Source of the DNA: Ceratothoa steindachneri
Taxonomy: Eukaryota > Arthropoda > Malacostraca > Isopoda > Cymothoidae
Length of the DNA: 64,000 nt
Reading direction: 5' to 3'
Assembly (NCBI GenBank): GCA_963969495.1
Contig: OZ018317.1
Location: forward strand, 220,725,497 to 220,789,496
Position numbers and translations under genes: made by a program. The stretch's first letter is position 1. The number at the start of each line of letters is the position of its first letter. Of the stretch, positions 14,965 to 26,705 are shown piece by piece. Below the pieces are notes generated by a model. It was not told the DNA's origin. It ran no database searches and worked only from the letters and a program-made list of their open reading frames with translations.

Positions 14965-15915
14965 TGAACAGTCTACTGATGAAGTCAAAATTTTGATGCA
15001 ATCAACAGAAACTTTCTTTGCGGTATCATAAATAGTTTTTAAGAGGTAATTTGTGTTGTTAAGCCGCTGGCCATCTTCTTAAACGTCCTTCTTCAGGATG
15101 CGACATAATATTTGCATTGGATTTAGGTTGCACCTGTTTGGATGCAAGTCCATGTTTGAGTCTCATGCACATCATTTCGACTCCAAACATTTCTTATAGA
15201 ACTTGAAGGTATGACTAGGAGCAATATCCTGTATGGTGACAAGTGACTTCATCATCTTTCCTGACTCTCCTGAACCAGGTAGAAAGTTTTTGGCTAGGAA
15301 ATCGCACTACGCCTTTTAATCCATTTTTATTATATTATCCACTTTGAAAAGTTTTATAAGCTTGTCTCCAACAATTGCAACTCAAATTATCAATCATCTT
15401 CCGCCTTATCGATACTTGGAGAATGCTTCACCTGACGTCCATTGACGCCAAGCATCTTGCTCAACCATCCGACGACCCATCCAAAGAGACTCTTGATTCG
15501 TCAGTCAAGGTAACTTTGCTAAAGTCAGTTGTCACGCGTCTCTGGACCCATAACATAGGGGGTTTTTTGCCTTTTTTAGTTAAGAACAGCTCTTTGGTCT
15601 CACATTTCAAGGTAGATAATTTCTTGAGATTCTTACGCTCTGTTTCACTCGAGACGGAAGTAGCCCAGCATTTTGAAAATGGCTTTGCTGCTAGTATGAG
15701 GGTTTTAACCACTTCTATTTTGATTTGAGAAAGATCGCTTGGGGTAAAAGCTCGTAATTCTGGCTGAACCCTTTTTTTTTTAGCTTAATCTCACCCTTCA
15801 CAATAGGATGATAATGCTTAAAATCTTTGGGAATTTGTAGAGAAGACTTTCGTTCACTTAATTCCTTCACGATCTAATTGTTCTCTTCTAAGGAAATTTT
15901 TCTTTTCCTGGCCAT
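14965..15915 (-). pseudogene. Tc1-like transposase, heavily decayed
   Basis: Read on the minus strand from an ATG at 15915: MARKRKISLEEN resembles a helix-turn-helix start. LTDESRVSLDGSSDGW (plus 15475-15520) matches the Tc1/Tc3 motif around the second catalytic aspartate (usual form TDExxFNLDGPDGW). Near plus 15110-15060 a segment equivalent to DLNPxxxLxxILKKDV appears, the motif that carries the last acidic region. Numerous stops and frameshifts. I could not define terminal inverted repeats, so element borders are unknown. Confidence 0.6.
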
Positions 15916-15999
15916 TATATTAGAAACTGAGCCTTGTAAAAGATGTCTGGACGGTCGTTGTATGTGAATTTCAGAAACTTTACTATAACTATGTAATAC

Positions 16000-18900
16000 C
16001 TGGAGTTAATAGTTTTGTGATTACCTACTAAATTGTACTTATTACCTTGATATACGTATCTGAAAAAAATCATGAATTTTTCTGGAAACTAATGAAACGC
16101 TAGAGAAGTATTGCATATAATCTCTAGATTTACTTTCTTTTAGCTAGGATTGAGAGAGCTCAAGATGTTTATAATCTCTTATAATCTATTTAATCTTAGA
16201 ATCATAATAATGATTTTTGTATGCCTCTCTCCAAGGTCATGGTCCTATTCAGAGCTTACGTCTATAGACCTAGGATGACCCAAGAGAAGAGGAGGGTCTT
16301 AAAGGCCCGCTTCAATGCACCAAGAAAGGAGTGTGATAGGGTCAGTGAGTATGACAGGTAGGGCAAAGTTGCGGTATTTAAATGGAATTGCGGTAGACAG
16401 CCTAGAAAGTGAGGAAAGCATGAATAGTAATCTCAAACTTGAATGGTAAAACTTGGAACGGATGGTGCCAGATTTTTACAGTATCAGAAAAGGGATCTAG
16501 AGGCGCCAAGATTAAGCTAGAGAGTAATACCTAGTTTAGCATTTGGCCACGTCTGCGGGAGTGTCTACCACTAGTGCCTTTGTTATGCCACTCGTGAGTT
16601 TCAGAAAATTGCCTGTGATCCACTGTAAATGGAGTTGCGGTTTCAGATTTCTTAGAGTTTAGGGCAAGCGAGCATGTAGTATTGTAAAACAAATGACGAG
16701 TCCACTTGCAAGTCCGAACTTGTAAGCAAATCGAGCCTCAAAAGAACCCCTTTCCCTGTGATGGGAAAACTGGCCAGCTACAGTCCAATTTCCCTTTAGT
16801 TATACGAACTTGCGAGCGAAACGAGCCCAAGCCCCATTTCCACTTAGAAAATACTGAAGGGCTTTTTCATTATTAATATTATTATTCCTATTATTTATCG
16901 ATCTGGAAGGGAGGGTCTATAAAAATAATACTTCTAAAATCTATCATATGAGATCATGTTACACGTACTCCAACCTTGTAGAGTACCAGTTTGTAGGCGG
17001 AACGTAGTTGCCGCTATTGCGGATTATAACCTCCCTTTCATTTAGTATAACTTTTGATAACCGACGCTATCTGGATCTAAACTCTGGGGAGTTGGGATCA
17101 ATTTATATCTCTATAGGAGCGCTTGAAGGGGGATAGTTTCCATTCGTTGTTGGGAGTTGATAATTAATTTTCATCTGGGCAGCAAACATTAAAACAAAAG
17201 AATATTGAATGGACCACGCGTGATTAAAGAGTTACGAGCTCGGAGGAGACATGCCATTGGCTTGATAACATCCTACCCCTATTATCGTTCAGGATAATAT
17301 GAATGGAAAGACCGCGAAGTAAGCTTTGAAAATCAAGTGAGGAGAATGAAAGAAAGTACTACTAAAGACACTATACGATATATTAGAAGAACAGGTCTAA
17401 ACAGATGATAATTTTTTCTGCAATTGCTTTGCTGCATTGATCTTAATTAATTAATATATTACATTCAAAATGCGATTTTAGAAGTATTTGATGTATACCC
17501 CCTTTTCAGATCCATAAATAATAATAATTAAAACAAGAGTCAATCGTGCTGATATTTTTTTCTCCATCTCTTCCTCTACAGTGTATGAGAGGAGTTCGCT
17601 CACAGGATTCACGGTTCGAAAACTGTAATGTATCTGCAGGGACCACGAGAAGGTAGGTCTGGCTTTCCTTTACTAGAGAGTGTAGTGTGTGGTAGTCTAA
17701 ATTTAGGGTAATTTCCTTTCCTTTCCGGACTGCGATTCTTCCCACGATAATATCGTTCGCTCTGGCTACTCAGAGCTCTTGGCTGGTAGGTAGGCTTAGA
17801 GAAACTTGCACTGGCCTTATGATTTTAATAAAGTTATCTACTAATATTAATTACAAATTGTATCACCAAGAGTTATGTAAGCTAAAAGAAATTTTATCGT
17901 TTAAGATAATAATAAATAGGTTTCACACGATGGTTAACCTATTTTCCTATTAACTCTGGTGCAATGCACTGTTCATAAGGCTAAGGAGACTCCATGTTTT
18001 TGGTTTGACTTACACCCCCTTACGAGACTTCCTTGTACTAACCTTTGCTGCTCAGAATAACAAGGCTGATTCTGGAAGCAGAAGAAATTAGGTTGTTACC
18101 TTCTTTGGTCCCTATGGACAAGGAGCGAGCGCTGACTATAGATGTTTCTCCGTTATGAGTCTTGATAGCTACCGTTCTTACTAGAGAAAAGCTTAAAATA
18201 TATAATATAAAACGAGTAACGCACCCTCTTGATCGTTAAGAGTCTCCCTCCTTAGGACCAAAGTACAAATTTCAAAGTATAATCTAATCTATTATAAGTT
18301 TACAAACCTTCCAAGAATCCTATCAAAGAGTTATGATTTTCAAATATAATCATTAAATTTTCCCAAACACACACTGAAATCTATGGCAACTAAGCATTTT
18401 AATGATAATCACACCTCGAAAGACAACACTGAATATCATTGAGATGGCTGACTCTATATTTTTGATGGGGAAATTGGCGAAGCTTGTTCTTCTCCATCCT
18501 TCGAGGAGTCACCGGTCATGGAGTCTACCTCCTTGGGAGAGAAGCACCCCATAACCGGTGACAATGCCTAGTTCTTCAGGCCTACTTAATGTTTAGGCTG
18601 GAGGCTATCCTTCTGACTGGCTGATACCAATAATGATTAATGAATAATTCTCTGTTCTCTATTTTTATAATGTTTCAATCTGTTTATTATACTCCCTCCA
18701 ATTAAGGGAACGTGACTTCATTTCTCCTAATCTGGACGCGGGGCTGAGGTTACGGTGTGAGAAGTATTTTCGTGTGTACTTTGTTAAGATTACTGGGCTG
18801 GGTCAAAGGGTGTGTGCGTATTAATGTAAACATATTTTGGCCTAACCGGACTGGCAACCATAGCAAGGTGATAGAAGAGCTCATTTTGTCGTTTCGTTGG

Positions 18901-19073
18901 TCCACGTCAACTTTAACTGGTCAGATGAAATACCACCCTAAGTTTGCCCAGCTGACTTCGTTATCTTGCATCGAGACCTTTTGTCTCACAGCTTTTCCTC
19001 GCGTGTGTATGTTTGTGTGTTCGTGTGGGAACCTCCAACTATTCGCTTACCTTTCTTACATTCATGTTTTTCT
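16000..19073. other. Region without identifiable genes
   Basis: ORFs at 17506-17745 (minus) and 18757-19098 (plus) carry no motif I recognise. Related phrases occur at about 16714 (GAACTTGTAAGCAAATCGAG), 16808 (GAACTTGCGAGCGAAACGAG) and 16990, suggesting a diverged local repeat with a spacing of roughly 95 bp at the first pair. Confidence 0.35.
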
Positions 19074-19864
19074 TAATACATGTACAGTTGCGATATGAGT
19101 ATTTTGCTCTATTATACATTGGTTCATTATTACTACATAGCATATTATTTCAGCAATTAATACGTGTGCTCAATTTCAGGATTTCATAGGTCCAACAGGG
19201 TGCTCATTTGTGAGGTTCCTCGTTGAGCCTACTTCACCTTGCAATTCGGGCGTCGCTACTCATGTACAATTGTGATTTAACATTATGTATATAAGTATTT
19301 CACTATATTCTACAGTGATTCATTACTACTACATTGCATATTATTTCAGTAATTAATACGTGTGCCCGATTTCAAGATTTCATAGGTCCAACGGGGTGCT
19401 CATTTGTGAGGTTCCTCGTTGGGCCTACTTCAGCTTGCAATTCGGGCGTGCTACAATCAGGTGAACAAAATATTTATGCTTAGATTCCACTTAAGGCTTC
19501 TTTAATAGAGTTTTCATTTCTGCAACCACGAGAGTACCTTCTTCGTAAGCCAGTTTGCTTTGCAGACTAACTCATTTTACTAGCTCCAGCCTGCCTTCCT
19601 CTGTATGTAATACGTGTGCCCGATTTCAAGATTTCATAGGTCCAACGGGGTGCTCATTTGTGAGGTTCCTCGTTGGGCCTACTTCAGCTTGCAATTCGGG
19701 CGTGCTACAATCAGGTGAACAAAATATTTATGCTTAGATTCCACTTAAGGCTTCTTTAATAGAGTTTTCATTTCTGCAACCGCGAGAGTACCTTCTTCGT
19801 AAGCCAGTTTGCTTTGCAGACTAACTCCTTTTACTAGCTCCAGCCTGCCTTCCTCTGTATGTAC
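19074..19864. repeat. Tandem duplications (about 196-bp and 254-bp units)
   Basis: Two near-identical 254-bp units lie head to tail at 19357-19610 and 19611-19864. They share CGGGGTGCTCATTTGTGAGG and AACAAAATATTTATGCTTAG. Upstream, 19161 and 19357 begin the same TACGTGTGC block at a spacing of 196 bp, in a more diverged pair sharing the CATATTATTTCAG lead-in. The second 254-bp unit ends inside a minus-strand retroelement reading frame, so part of the unit derives from that coding sequence. Confidence 0.9.
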
Positions 19865-20770
19865 AACCGCACAGTATAATTTTAAAATTGATTTCCCCAA
19901 TTTTATTTCTAGTGGAGCTTCAGACACTACGTGAGCTATTAATAGGTACTCTTCTCTACCGAGTCCTATTGTTGTTGTTATTTCTCCCAAGCTCACTTGG
20001 TCTTTGCTTGTACAGTCCTTCAAGTATTCGAGTCTTCCTTAGGGGCGGTTCCCCCAATTTCTCATGAAGCCTATTTGAGATAAGTGAGACACTGGCTCTA
20101 GTATCCACCATCGCTGACACGGGCCCGTCTGACACGGAGGCTTAAAGGGTGATCAATCATTCCATACCTTCTAGGCGAGAGTTTATTACAGCTACGTAGT
20201 CCTCCTCTCCCGCTTGACCTGAGGAAATTTCCCTGTCCGTGGGCACTTTCTTGCCCAGTGAATTTCTTGATAGCAAATCCTTCAAGCCTCATTTCAATTG
20301 TGCTTTGCTCTATACCCATTTAGTTTTCTGTTTTTCCCCTGCGAATTTTCTCTATCAGCCGTTGGTCTATTCTTTTTCTGATAGCATTCCGTTGGAAATG
20401 TCTAGATTTTCCACAAGTGTAACATCCTTTCCCTTTATTGGTGGTAGTAGGATTAATCATTTCTGCTAGTCTCTGTAATGTTCCCATTTTCCACATTCCT
20501 GTTCATTCTACCTCCTCAACAACTTTCACCCTCCGTCGGCGGCTCCCTACTCTCTCAAGAGCTCAGAGTTATATAACTTTCCCTGGGGATTGGCAAGCAC
20601 CCATTCGTTGGTTTTCAAGCAATACTCAATAAAAGATAGGTTCTTTCCTATTTGAAAATGAATAAATGAGTTTGCCTCTTCAGGTAGGACTATTTTGTAT
20701 GCATCGATCCTAAGTTTAGTGAGAGTTGGGTCAGATTCTGGTGAAAGATATACGAGTCTTTATCCCAGTT
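19745..20770 (-). pseudogene. Gypsy-type LTR retrotransposon gag tail, zinc knuckle and protease
   Basis: Minus strand, from right to left. A gag segment (plus 20760-20560) reads TKLRIDAYKIVLPEEANSF. A CCHC knuckle (plus 20430-20390) reads CYTCGKSRHFQRN with Ala in place of the last Cys. A protease-like segment near plus 20115-20060 reads AMVDTRASVSLISN, where DTR replaces the usual active-site DTG. The 92-residue frame at 19745-20023 follows (KDQVSLGEITTTIGLGREE). Several stops interrupt it and no RT or integrase follows. This is a dead gag-protease fragment whose distal end has been tandemly duplicated. Confidence 0.65.
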
Positions 20771-21339
20771 GTTCTAGCCTTGCCTCTAACATAGAGTTTC
20801 TCCACTCTCTCTGCAGCAGTTCACCGTTCGTTTGCGTATTTCTTTCTTGTTGAGCGCTCCCACACTTTGTTGAAGCAGTCTTTCTTTACCTTCTTGATAC
20901 ACGGGAGACCTTCACAATTCAAAATTAAGTTTAATCAAAAGAAATTTAGCGATTCCCGCGGTTCGAGCATATATAACGCCATACCTTGTTTCTGAATCAT
21001 TTGTGTTAGTTTCAATTGACCGAAAGAAAGCCGTTAGTCCAATAGCTAGTCAACCCTGTTAATCTTCGATGTTTCCTAAGCATAAAGAAACTTTCTTCTC
21101 TAGCTTATCGATTTATGAATGCCATTAAAACGTTGTTATTTCTCAGCTTCTATCGTATTCTTCGATGCAAACTCATGACAAATGCGTGGACGAGGGTTTA
21201 TAACAGTACTGATGATAGATTGGAAGGACTAAGATTTATACTTGATCTTCTTCCACTGAGCTATAACGAGGGAAAGCCTCGGGTCTCGTTTTCCTTCCCG
21301 TTAGTTTTTCAAATTCTGATGTTTCGAGATGGAAGCAAA
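20771..21339. other. Spacer between two oppositely oriented Gypsy fragments
   Basis: No recognised coding motif apart from a short plus-strand ORF beginning at 21115, whose C-terminal lysine-rich part merges into the gag leader described next. Could contain untranslated leader sequence. Confidence 0.3.
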
Positions 21340-22693
21340 AATAATCGGAAGCGGAAAGAGAAAAGAAGCAAGGAGAAAGAGAAGCAGAAGAAAGAAAATT
21401 AGAAAGGAAAAAAAGAAAATTACAACGGGAAGCAGATGAGAGAGAACGAGTATGCGCTCATGAAAGAGAAATGAACAAGGATCAGGCGGAAACTAATTCC
21501 ATAGGATCCCGAGCGGGGCTACACAGATAGCGGCGATGAAACTCTCAGCTTATAAAGAAAACGAAGACCTGTGTTCGTACCTGAGACACTTCGAAAAGAT
21601 ATTCGAGTTGAATCACTGGGACATAGAGACAGATGGGATGGCCAGATTAGTGCCTCTGCTCAGTACCCGGCTTCGCAACGTATTCATCTCATTACCTTCC
21701 GAGGCTACCGTGGACTACACCACGTGCAAACACGAGCTACTGGCCACTGTCAACCTAAACCCCGAGGAGTATCGGATGAAGTTTAGGCAGGCCAGAATTC
21801 AGCCAGGTCAAACATACAGGCAATGTGGATTTATCCTCAGAAGGCATCTCCAATTCTGGCTAGAGTCAGAACAAGTGGGGAATGAATTTGACTCCCTCGC
21901 CGACCACATGCTGAAGGACCAATTACTATGTACCCTGCCCCGAGAGATACGCGCCTTCGTAAAGGACAGGCGAGCAACTTCATCCAAGGACTGCGTGGAG
22001 GAAGCAGATCTGCACGCTTGCAACCATAGGTTATACCCTCGAGAGGTCAGAAAGAACCAGCCGTTGTCTCCCAAGAAAGGTGGGTATCCCCAGAAACCCT
22101 TTTCTCCAAAGAAAGGAGGGTATCTCCATAAATTTGCACAAAATAACCCCTCTAAGTTCGTCAAGAACTCCGGATACCCCAGAAACTCCATAACCTGCTT
22201 TATTTGTGGCCCCCTTGGTCACATTAGTTATAATTGCCCCCAAAATTCGAGGCTTAAGTCATCCTCGAGTCAGCAGGTACATAACCTCACTGCAACGCTT
22301 GACCAAGAACAACCTCCTAATCTTGTGCCTCCTGTGACCACATCGAATTCCCCTGACCAGCAGTTGAACTTTATGTTCAACAAAACTTCTCCCAAAGGAC
22401 TAAAGTTTGAGACTGGGGCCGTAAATGGTCGCCGAGTCTCAACCTTGTTACGCGATACGGGGTGAACCTGTATCGTGTTGTCAAATAAATTGCTTTCCCC
22501 TGTCAGCCCCAAACACCAGAAGTTCGTGGTCTTCCAGGATTTCCTTGGTAGACCAACCAAGTTCCCCGTCGTCAGATGCCACATACAGTCGCAGTATTTT
22601 ACTGGCTACACCGAGGTAGTGGCAGCACCTATTAGATTCTTCACAGTATTAATAGGCCAGAGCGCGCAGCTCTCCCAAAATCCGTTGGTTTAG
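21340..22693 (+). pseudogene. Gypsy-type gag plus start of protease
   Basis: A coiled, Lys/Glu/Arg-rich leader (21340-21480) precedes a clean 309-residue frame at 21536-22465. Its first 150 residues match the SCAN-like capsid typical of metazoan Gypsy gags (KLSAYKENEDLCSYLRHFEK ... DYTTCKHELLATVNL ... FRQARIQPGQTYRQ). Repeats of SPKKGGY (22068-22120) are followed by a CCHC knuckle, CFICGPLGHISYNC (22195-22236). The frame then enters a protease with active-site-like DTG at 22456-22464, where the next codon is TGA. Protease-like sequence continues open to 22693. RT and integrase are missing here. A Gypsy gag fold is confident; the clade is not. Confidence 0.85.
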
Positions 22694-22789
22694 CTCGTAG
22701 TCACCTGGATTCCCACAAATAAGAGGTCCACGGTCCCGACCCCTTTATTTCCTCGTAAGAACCACGTAGATGGAGGACTTAGTTCCTAA

Positions 22790-23480
22790 GCCTTCGATAC
22801 GGCCCCGGAAGTAGGTCCAACCCTCCCGCCACTGGAGGGGAAGTCAGCGAAAAAGGAAAGAGAAAGCAAAGAAAGGAGAATATTAATGGACATAAAAATT
22901 GAAGAAATAAGAATACAGAGAGAGAGCATAGAAGAAAGAAGAATATAGATGAAAAGAGAATTAGCCCAAGCGGAAAGAGAAGAGAGAGAAGAAAAAGAAA
23001 GAATGCTCGCACATGAAAGGGCATCGAGAAACGGTCAGATGGTAGAAGCGGATAACGAGTATCCGCTACCCTCAGTAGTCTTCCCCCAGAACGAAAGGTC
23101 CTTGGAGTTACAATTAAAACCCCTAGGTACCGTGAGAGCCACGCCCATTAACGATCCCGTAAAGAAACTTTCCCCCGACCTCATTAGATCGAATCCAAAC
23201 CCGATTTCCCAGGTCAGCTTGGTAAAGGATGACGATGTGACTCCTGTTCGCATTACTTATGCAACCATGCAACAGGCCGCCCTAGCCATAATGGGGAGTT
23301 TAAACTTAGACAGTTGTCATCAAAAAGGTAGTACGAGTACGTTGGAATACCATTACCAGTTTATGACATACTTGGGTATAACCCATAACCAGAACGGCCG
23401 CTCATGCGCCGTAAAGTAATGGTCATCGAGCACCACTTTAATATTAATTATATCAAAGGTGCCGATAAGGTAAAGCCTAT
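22790..23480 (+). pseudogene. Gypsy-type fragment: gag leader-like coil and RNase H end
   Basis: 22840-23020 encodes a charged coil (AQAEREEREEKERMLAHE) similar to the gag leader at 21340. From about 23250 the sequence shifts to the RT-connection/RNase H end of pol: ITYATMQQAALAIMGSL corresponds to the usual YATxExEALAIxxxL, followed by MTYLGITHNQNGR. After a frameshift it reads VIEHHFNINYIKGADK, as in the RNase H C-terminus. A large deletion must join the two parts. It could be the distal end of the element at 21340 or of a second copy. Confidence 0.6.
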
Positions 23481-23505
23481 GTAAAACCTAAGTTCATATT
23501 CCTGC

Positions 23506-23510
<5 letters not shown>

Positions 23511-23579
<69 letters not shown>
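23511..23579. repeat. (AT)n microsatellite
   Basis: About 68 bp of AT repeats, immediately outside the left inverted arm of the Penelope-like element. Confidence 0.97.
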
Positions 23580-23581
<2 letters not shown>

Positions 23582-23608
23582 TGTAGTTGGGTAACAGTCT
23601 CTCTTGAA

Positions 23609-23756
23609 TGCAAATTTTATTGAAGACCATTATGTATTTTGCCTTAATTAATTTCCTTTGGCAACTTTCTCTTCTTCTAACTATCTTTTTTATTCCATCT
23701 TGTAGATGGTATATTATTTGTCCAGTATTCATCTCTGTTTTAAATGAATGTGTTTA
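23609..23756 (-). repeat. Left inverted arm of Penelope-like element (pLTR-like)
   Basis: About 148 bp repeated in inverted orientation at 25723-25870 with high identity. Read on the minus strand it is open, MNTGQIIYHLQDGIKKIVRR then ESCQRKLIKAKY, ending ERLLPNYTN. This resembles the N-terminal region of Penelope-like ORFs, which precedes their RT. It points away from the RT. Confidence 0.8.
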
Positions 23757-25030
23757 GTAAAAACCATCCTACAAGACCGTCAGGACTAATATCATCCCTT
23801 GACGTAAAAAACCTGTACACGAATGTACCTATCGCTCAGAGCATCAACATCATTATAAAAAACGTGTACCACCATCCCACAATGTCTCCTCCAAATCTTG
23901 ACCAAAACATCTTAAGGAGCATGTTCCGTTAATGCACTTCAGAGGCGCCGTTCAGGACACCGGATGGTAATCTGTGCATGAGTGGATAGAGTGTCTATGG
24001 GGTCACCCTTAGGGCCGACCTTCGCTAACTATTACATAGGTCAACGCGAGGTGAGATTATTGGACATCGTGGAAAATAAGCCACACACATAGTGACGATA
24101 TGTATATGACATCTACATCTTCGTCCAAAACGAATAACATCTCGTTAACATCAAGCAACATTTTGAGGAGAACTCCGTGTTAAAATTCACTTATGAATTG
24201 AACACGGGCAATAAACTCCCTTTCTTAGATGTTGAGGTTCATAACATCAATGGCAACTACATAACTAAAGTACATAGGAAAAGTACAGACATGTGAAGAT
24301 GCCTCATTGCAGATAGTGAATGCCCTGAAAGATACAAAATAAGCGTAATCGGCTCATACATCAGCCGAGCTTACAAATGCTGCTCTACGTGGGAACTTTT
24401 CCACCAAGAGATTTCAAGAGTAATGCAAATACTCGTGAATAATGGTTTCTCAAACAGCATGATGGATAAACAATTCCAATCATTTTTAAATAACCATTAC
24501 AAACATACGGATAAAACTGTAAGTAATCATGGAAAAGTCAATAACATCAAAGTATACTACAGAAACCAGATGTCCACGGCCTATAAAATAGATGAAAAAA
24601 ACATCAAGGAGATTTTTTTCACCATAACATCAAGGTTAAAAATCAAACCGAAAAAATCCAACTCATCATCTATTATAAAACTACAAAAGCCAGCAACCTT
24701 CTGATGAAATACAACATCTGCCCTAACTCCTCGAATCTCAAGTCAACCAACATAATTTAAGAGTTCATCTGCCCCAATAAGGACTGTAAGCTTTATAAAA
24801 CTCTAAATATATTGGCATGACAACTACCACACTTTCGAGACGGTTGACTATGCATCTGAAAAGCGGAGGGCCAAAAAACCATATGGAGAGTGCACATAAT
24901 ATTAACCTAACGAGAGATATGCTCGTTGACAACACCATTATTCAAAGAAAAGAGGTTAATAAAGCGAGGCTTAAATCTTAGAAGCCATATTAATAAATGA
25001 AGATAAGCCGGCCATCAACAGTCAAGCGAC
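23757..25030 (+). pseudogene. Penelope-like reverse transcriptase with GIY-YIG endonuclease
   Basis: RT motifs in order: SSLDVKNLYTNVPI (about 23785-23835), PFRTPDGN in another frame (about 23950), MGSPLGPTFANYY (about 23998-24040), a YVYDIYIF segment in place of the usual YxDD box (about 24100), and LKFTYELNTGNKLPFLDVEV (24180-24240). Then comes the linker and a long frame at 24423-24704. The GIY-YIG domain at 24808-25030 has YIGMTTTTLSRRL and LKILEAILINEDKPAINSQ in a second frame. At least six stops or frameshifts and the altered active site make it inactive. Confidence 0.88.
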
Positions 25031-25722
25031 AAGCAGGAATCGCACATTAAAATTATTTTAAAAATTCCACGCACAAGAGTGGCTTATTTCCTCTAGCGCT
25101 ACGTTTAACCAAGGGGAATAAATACCCCATAAAAATCGTTTGCTTTAACGGTAGCCTGAAAAAAACGTTAATAAACGCCAATCCAATCTATAGGTAGTAA
25201 ACCATAACACAATATCTTGAAAGGACAACCGATTACGAGTAACAAGTAAACAACCCAAATGTGAATCCCGGCGAAGAACCATTGTCTTTACATAATAGCC
25301 AAAAAAAAATAAATAAATGAAAAAAAATAAAAAATAAAAAACAATAAAATTATACAAACGCTTTATTGAGCAAAAGAAAACAATGGTTCCAATGCTAAAA
25401 TAACAAAGTATCACAAAAATATAATAAAATTAAGAGAAAAACAAAAGAGTTAGCCAGGCGCCCTGGCACAAATCTCTATTATCTTAACACATCTTCCCAC
25501 ACACATTAACACACACAACACTTTAATTTTTATCTCTCCTATCTCAGTCTCTCTACACAATCTAACTTTATTTATCTTATCTTATCTTATCTTCTTTCAC
25601 TTAACTTTGCGCCAGATCCTCACTCCACTCACTACATCAGGAAAGGAGGCAAGAAATTCCATAACGCTCCGAAGATGATCAAATAAGATCGAAAGCTTAG
25701 CATTTTAGTTTGTTTTTTTTAC
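25031..25722. other. Penelope 3' region, A-rich
   Basis: AT-rich sequence between the GIY-YIG domain and the right arm, with A-rich runs at 25300-25340 and TTATC repeats at 25573-25592. No further coding motif. Confidence 0.4.
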
Positions 25723-25866
25723 GAAACATATTCATTTAAAAAAGAGATGAATACTGGACAAATAATCCACTATCTACAAGATGTAATAAAAAAGATAGTT
25801 AGAAGAAGAGAAAGTTGCCAAAGGAAATTAATTAAGGCAAAATACACAATAGTCTTCAACAAAATT

Positions 25867-25870
<4 letters not shown>
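25723..25870 (+). repeat. Right inverted arm of Penelope-like element
   Basis: Inverted copy of 23609-23756. On the plus strand it reads MNTGQIIHYLQDVIKKIVRR then ESCQRKLIKAKY before running into the AT tract. It lacks the ERLLPNYTN end kept by the left arm. Confidence 0.8.

Positions 25871-25940
<70 letters not shown>
25869..25940. repeat. (AT)n microsatellite
   Basis: About 72 bp of AT repeats directly outside the right arm, mirroring 23511-23579. Confidence 0.97.
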
Positions 25941-25944
<4 letters not shown>

Positions 25945-26179
25945 ATTAACAAGAATGGAACATAGTTGAAATATAATGATTAAATTTGAGTTTAATTACA
26001 AAAAAATGAACATGAGGTTAATACTGAATTTTCGTCGTGACTAAGCTTGGTGTAAGGTAGTGACAACCATGTATAAACAGGTATAAGTTGGTACAAGTGG
26101 ATAGCAAGGTAAATATTGGTACAAGAGTAACTAGGCAGCAAGGTAGCAACTAGTGTGTATGGGAGTCTGGAATGAGATG

Positions 26180-26677
26180 ACGGACGAGGAATTAGACTAA
26201 GTATGATTTGTTTAGAATTAAATGACGAAGCAGGAGTGGGTATTTTTGTGTTCAATACGGGATAGCTAAAAGCGTGTTAGCTTGTGTGTTTGACTAAAGG
26301 AAGTGTTGCTAAATAATGTATATTAGCCACGATTTTTGGATGGCAATTATTTGTTACAAAAGATGTATTGAAAATACATATACAAAAAAAATTGAGATTT
26401 TTTATTGATACATTAATAATAGGGTTATTAAAGATAATTGCTAATTTATACATAACTAAGTTGAGATTTTCAATAAGATTTAATAGAAAGTGTAGAAATT
26501 AAATGGGAAACTAAATGAATATTTTTATACTGACTTTAAAAAGGAAACTCTGTTAATATTTATGCAAAAGGTACATTACGTTAAAATGTTATTAGGTAAT
26601 GGTAATATTTAAATTGATCCAATGGAATATTGATACATGTAATATTTTATAGGAATGCCAGAGGCATTGCTATATCA
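26180..26677 (-). repeat. 3' LTR of the minus-strand Gypsy element
   Basis: Shares long blocks with 31525-31965: GACGAGGAATTA, GATTTTTGGATGGCAATTAT, TATACATAACTAAGTTGAGA and ATTAGGTAATGGTAATATTT. Read on the minus strand it starts TGATATAGCAATGCC and has TATAAAATATTA about 20 bases further on, a candidate promoter TATA. The far (left) edge is not sharply defined; weaker similarity may reach about 26000. Confidence 0.75.
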
Positions 26678-26705
26678 TTCCTCCCTACGAAAATTATCCC
26701 CTTTT

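Larger units (their letters stand above)
23511..25940 (+). mobile_element. Penelope-like retroelement bounded by inverted arms and (AT)n
   Basis: Order: (AT)n, 148-bp arm (minus), RT and GIY-YIG ORF remnant (plus), about 0.7 kb tail, 148-bp arm (plus), (AT)n. The arms are inverted copies carrying what reads as the N-terminal coding segment. Penelope-like elements are known for LTR-like repeats in direct or inverted arrangement and for partial copies; this matches an inverted arrangement. Whether the AT tracts belong to the element or are the insertion target cannot be told from one copy. Confidence 0.65.

Noticed and set aside
17506..17745. Minus-strand 79-residue ORF considered as a polymerase fragment
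   Set aside because: LNLDYHTLHSL recalls part of a pol protein, but no second motif supports it.
18757..19098. Plus-strand 113-residue ORF
   Set aside because: No recognisable motif; overlaps the start of the tandem-repeat region.
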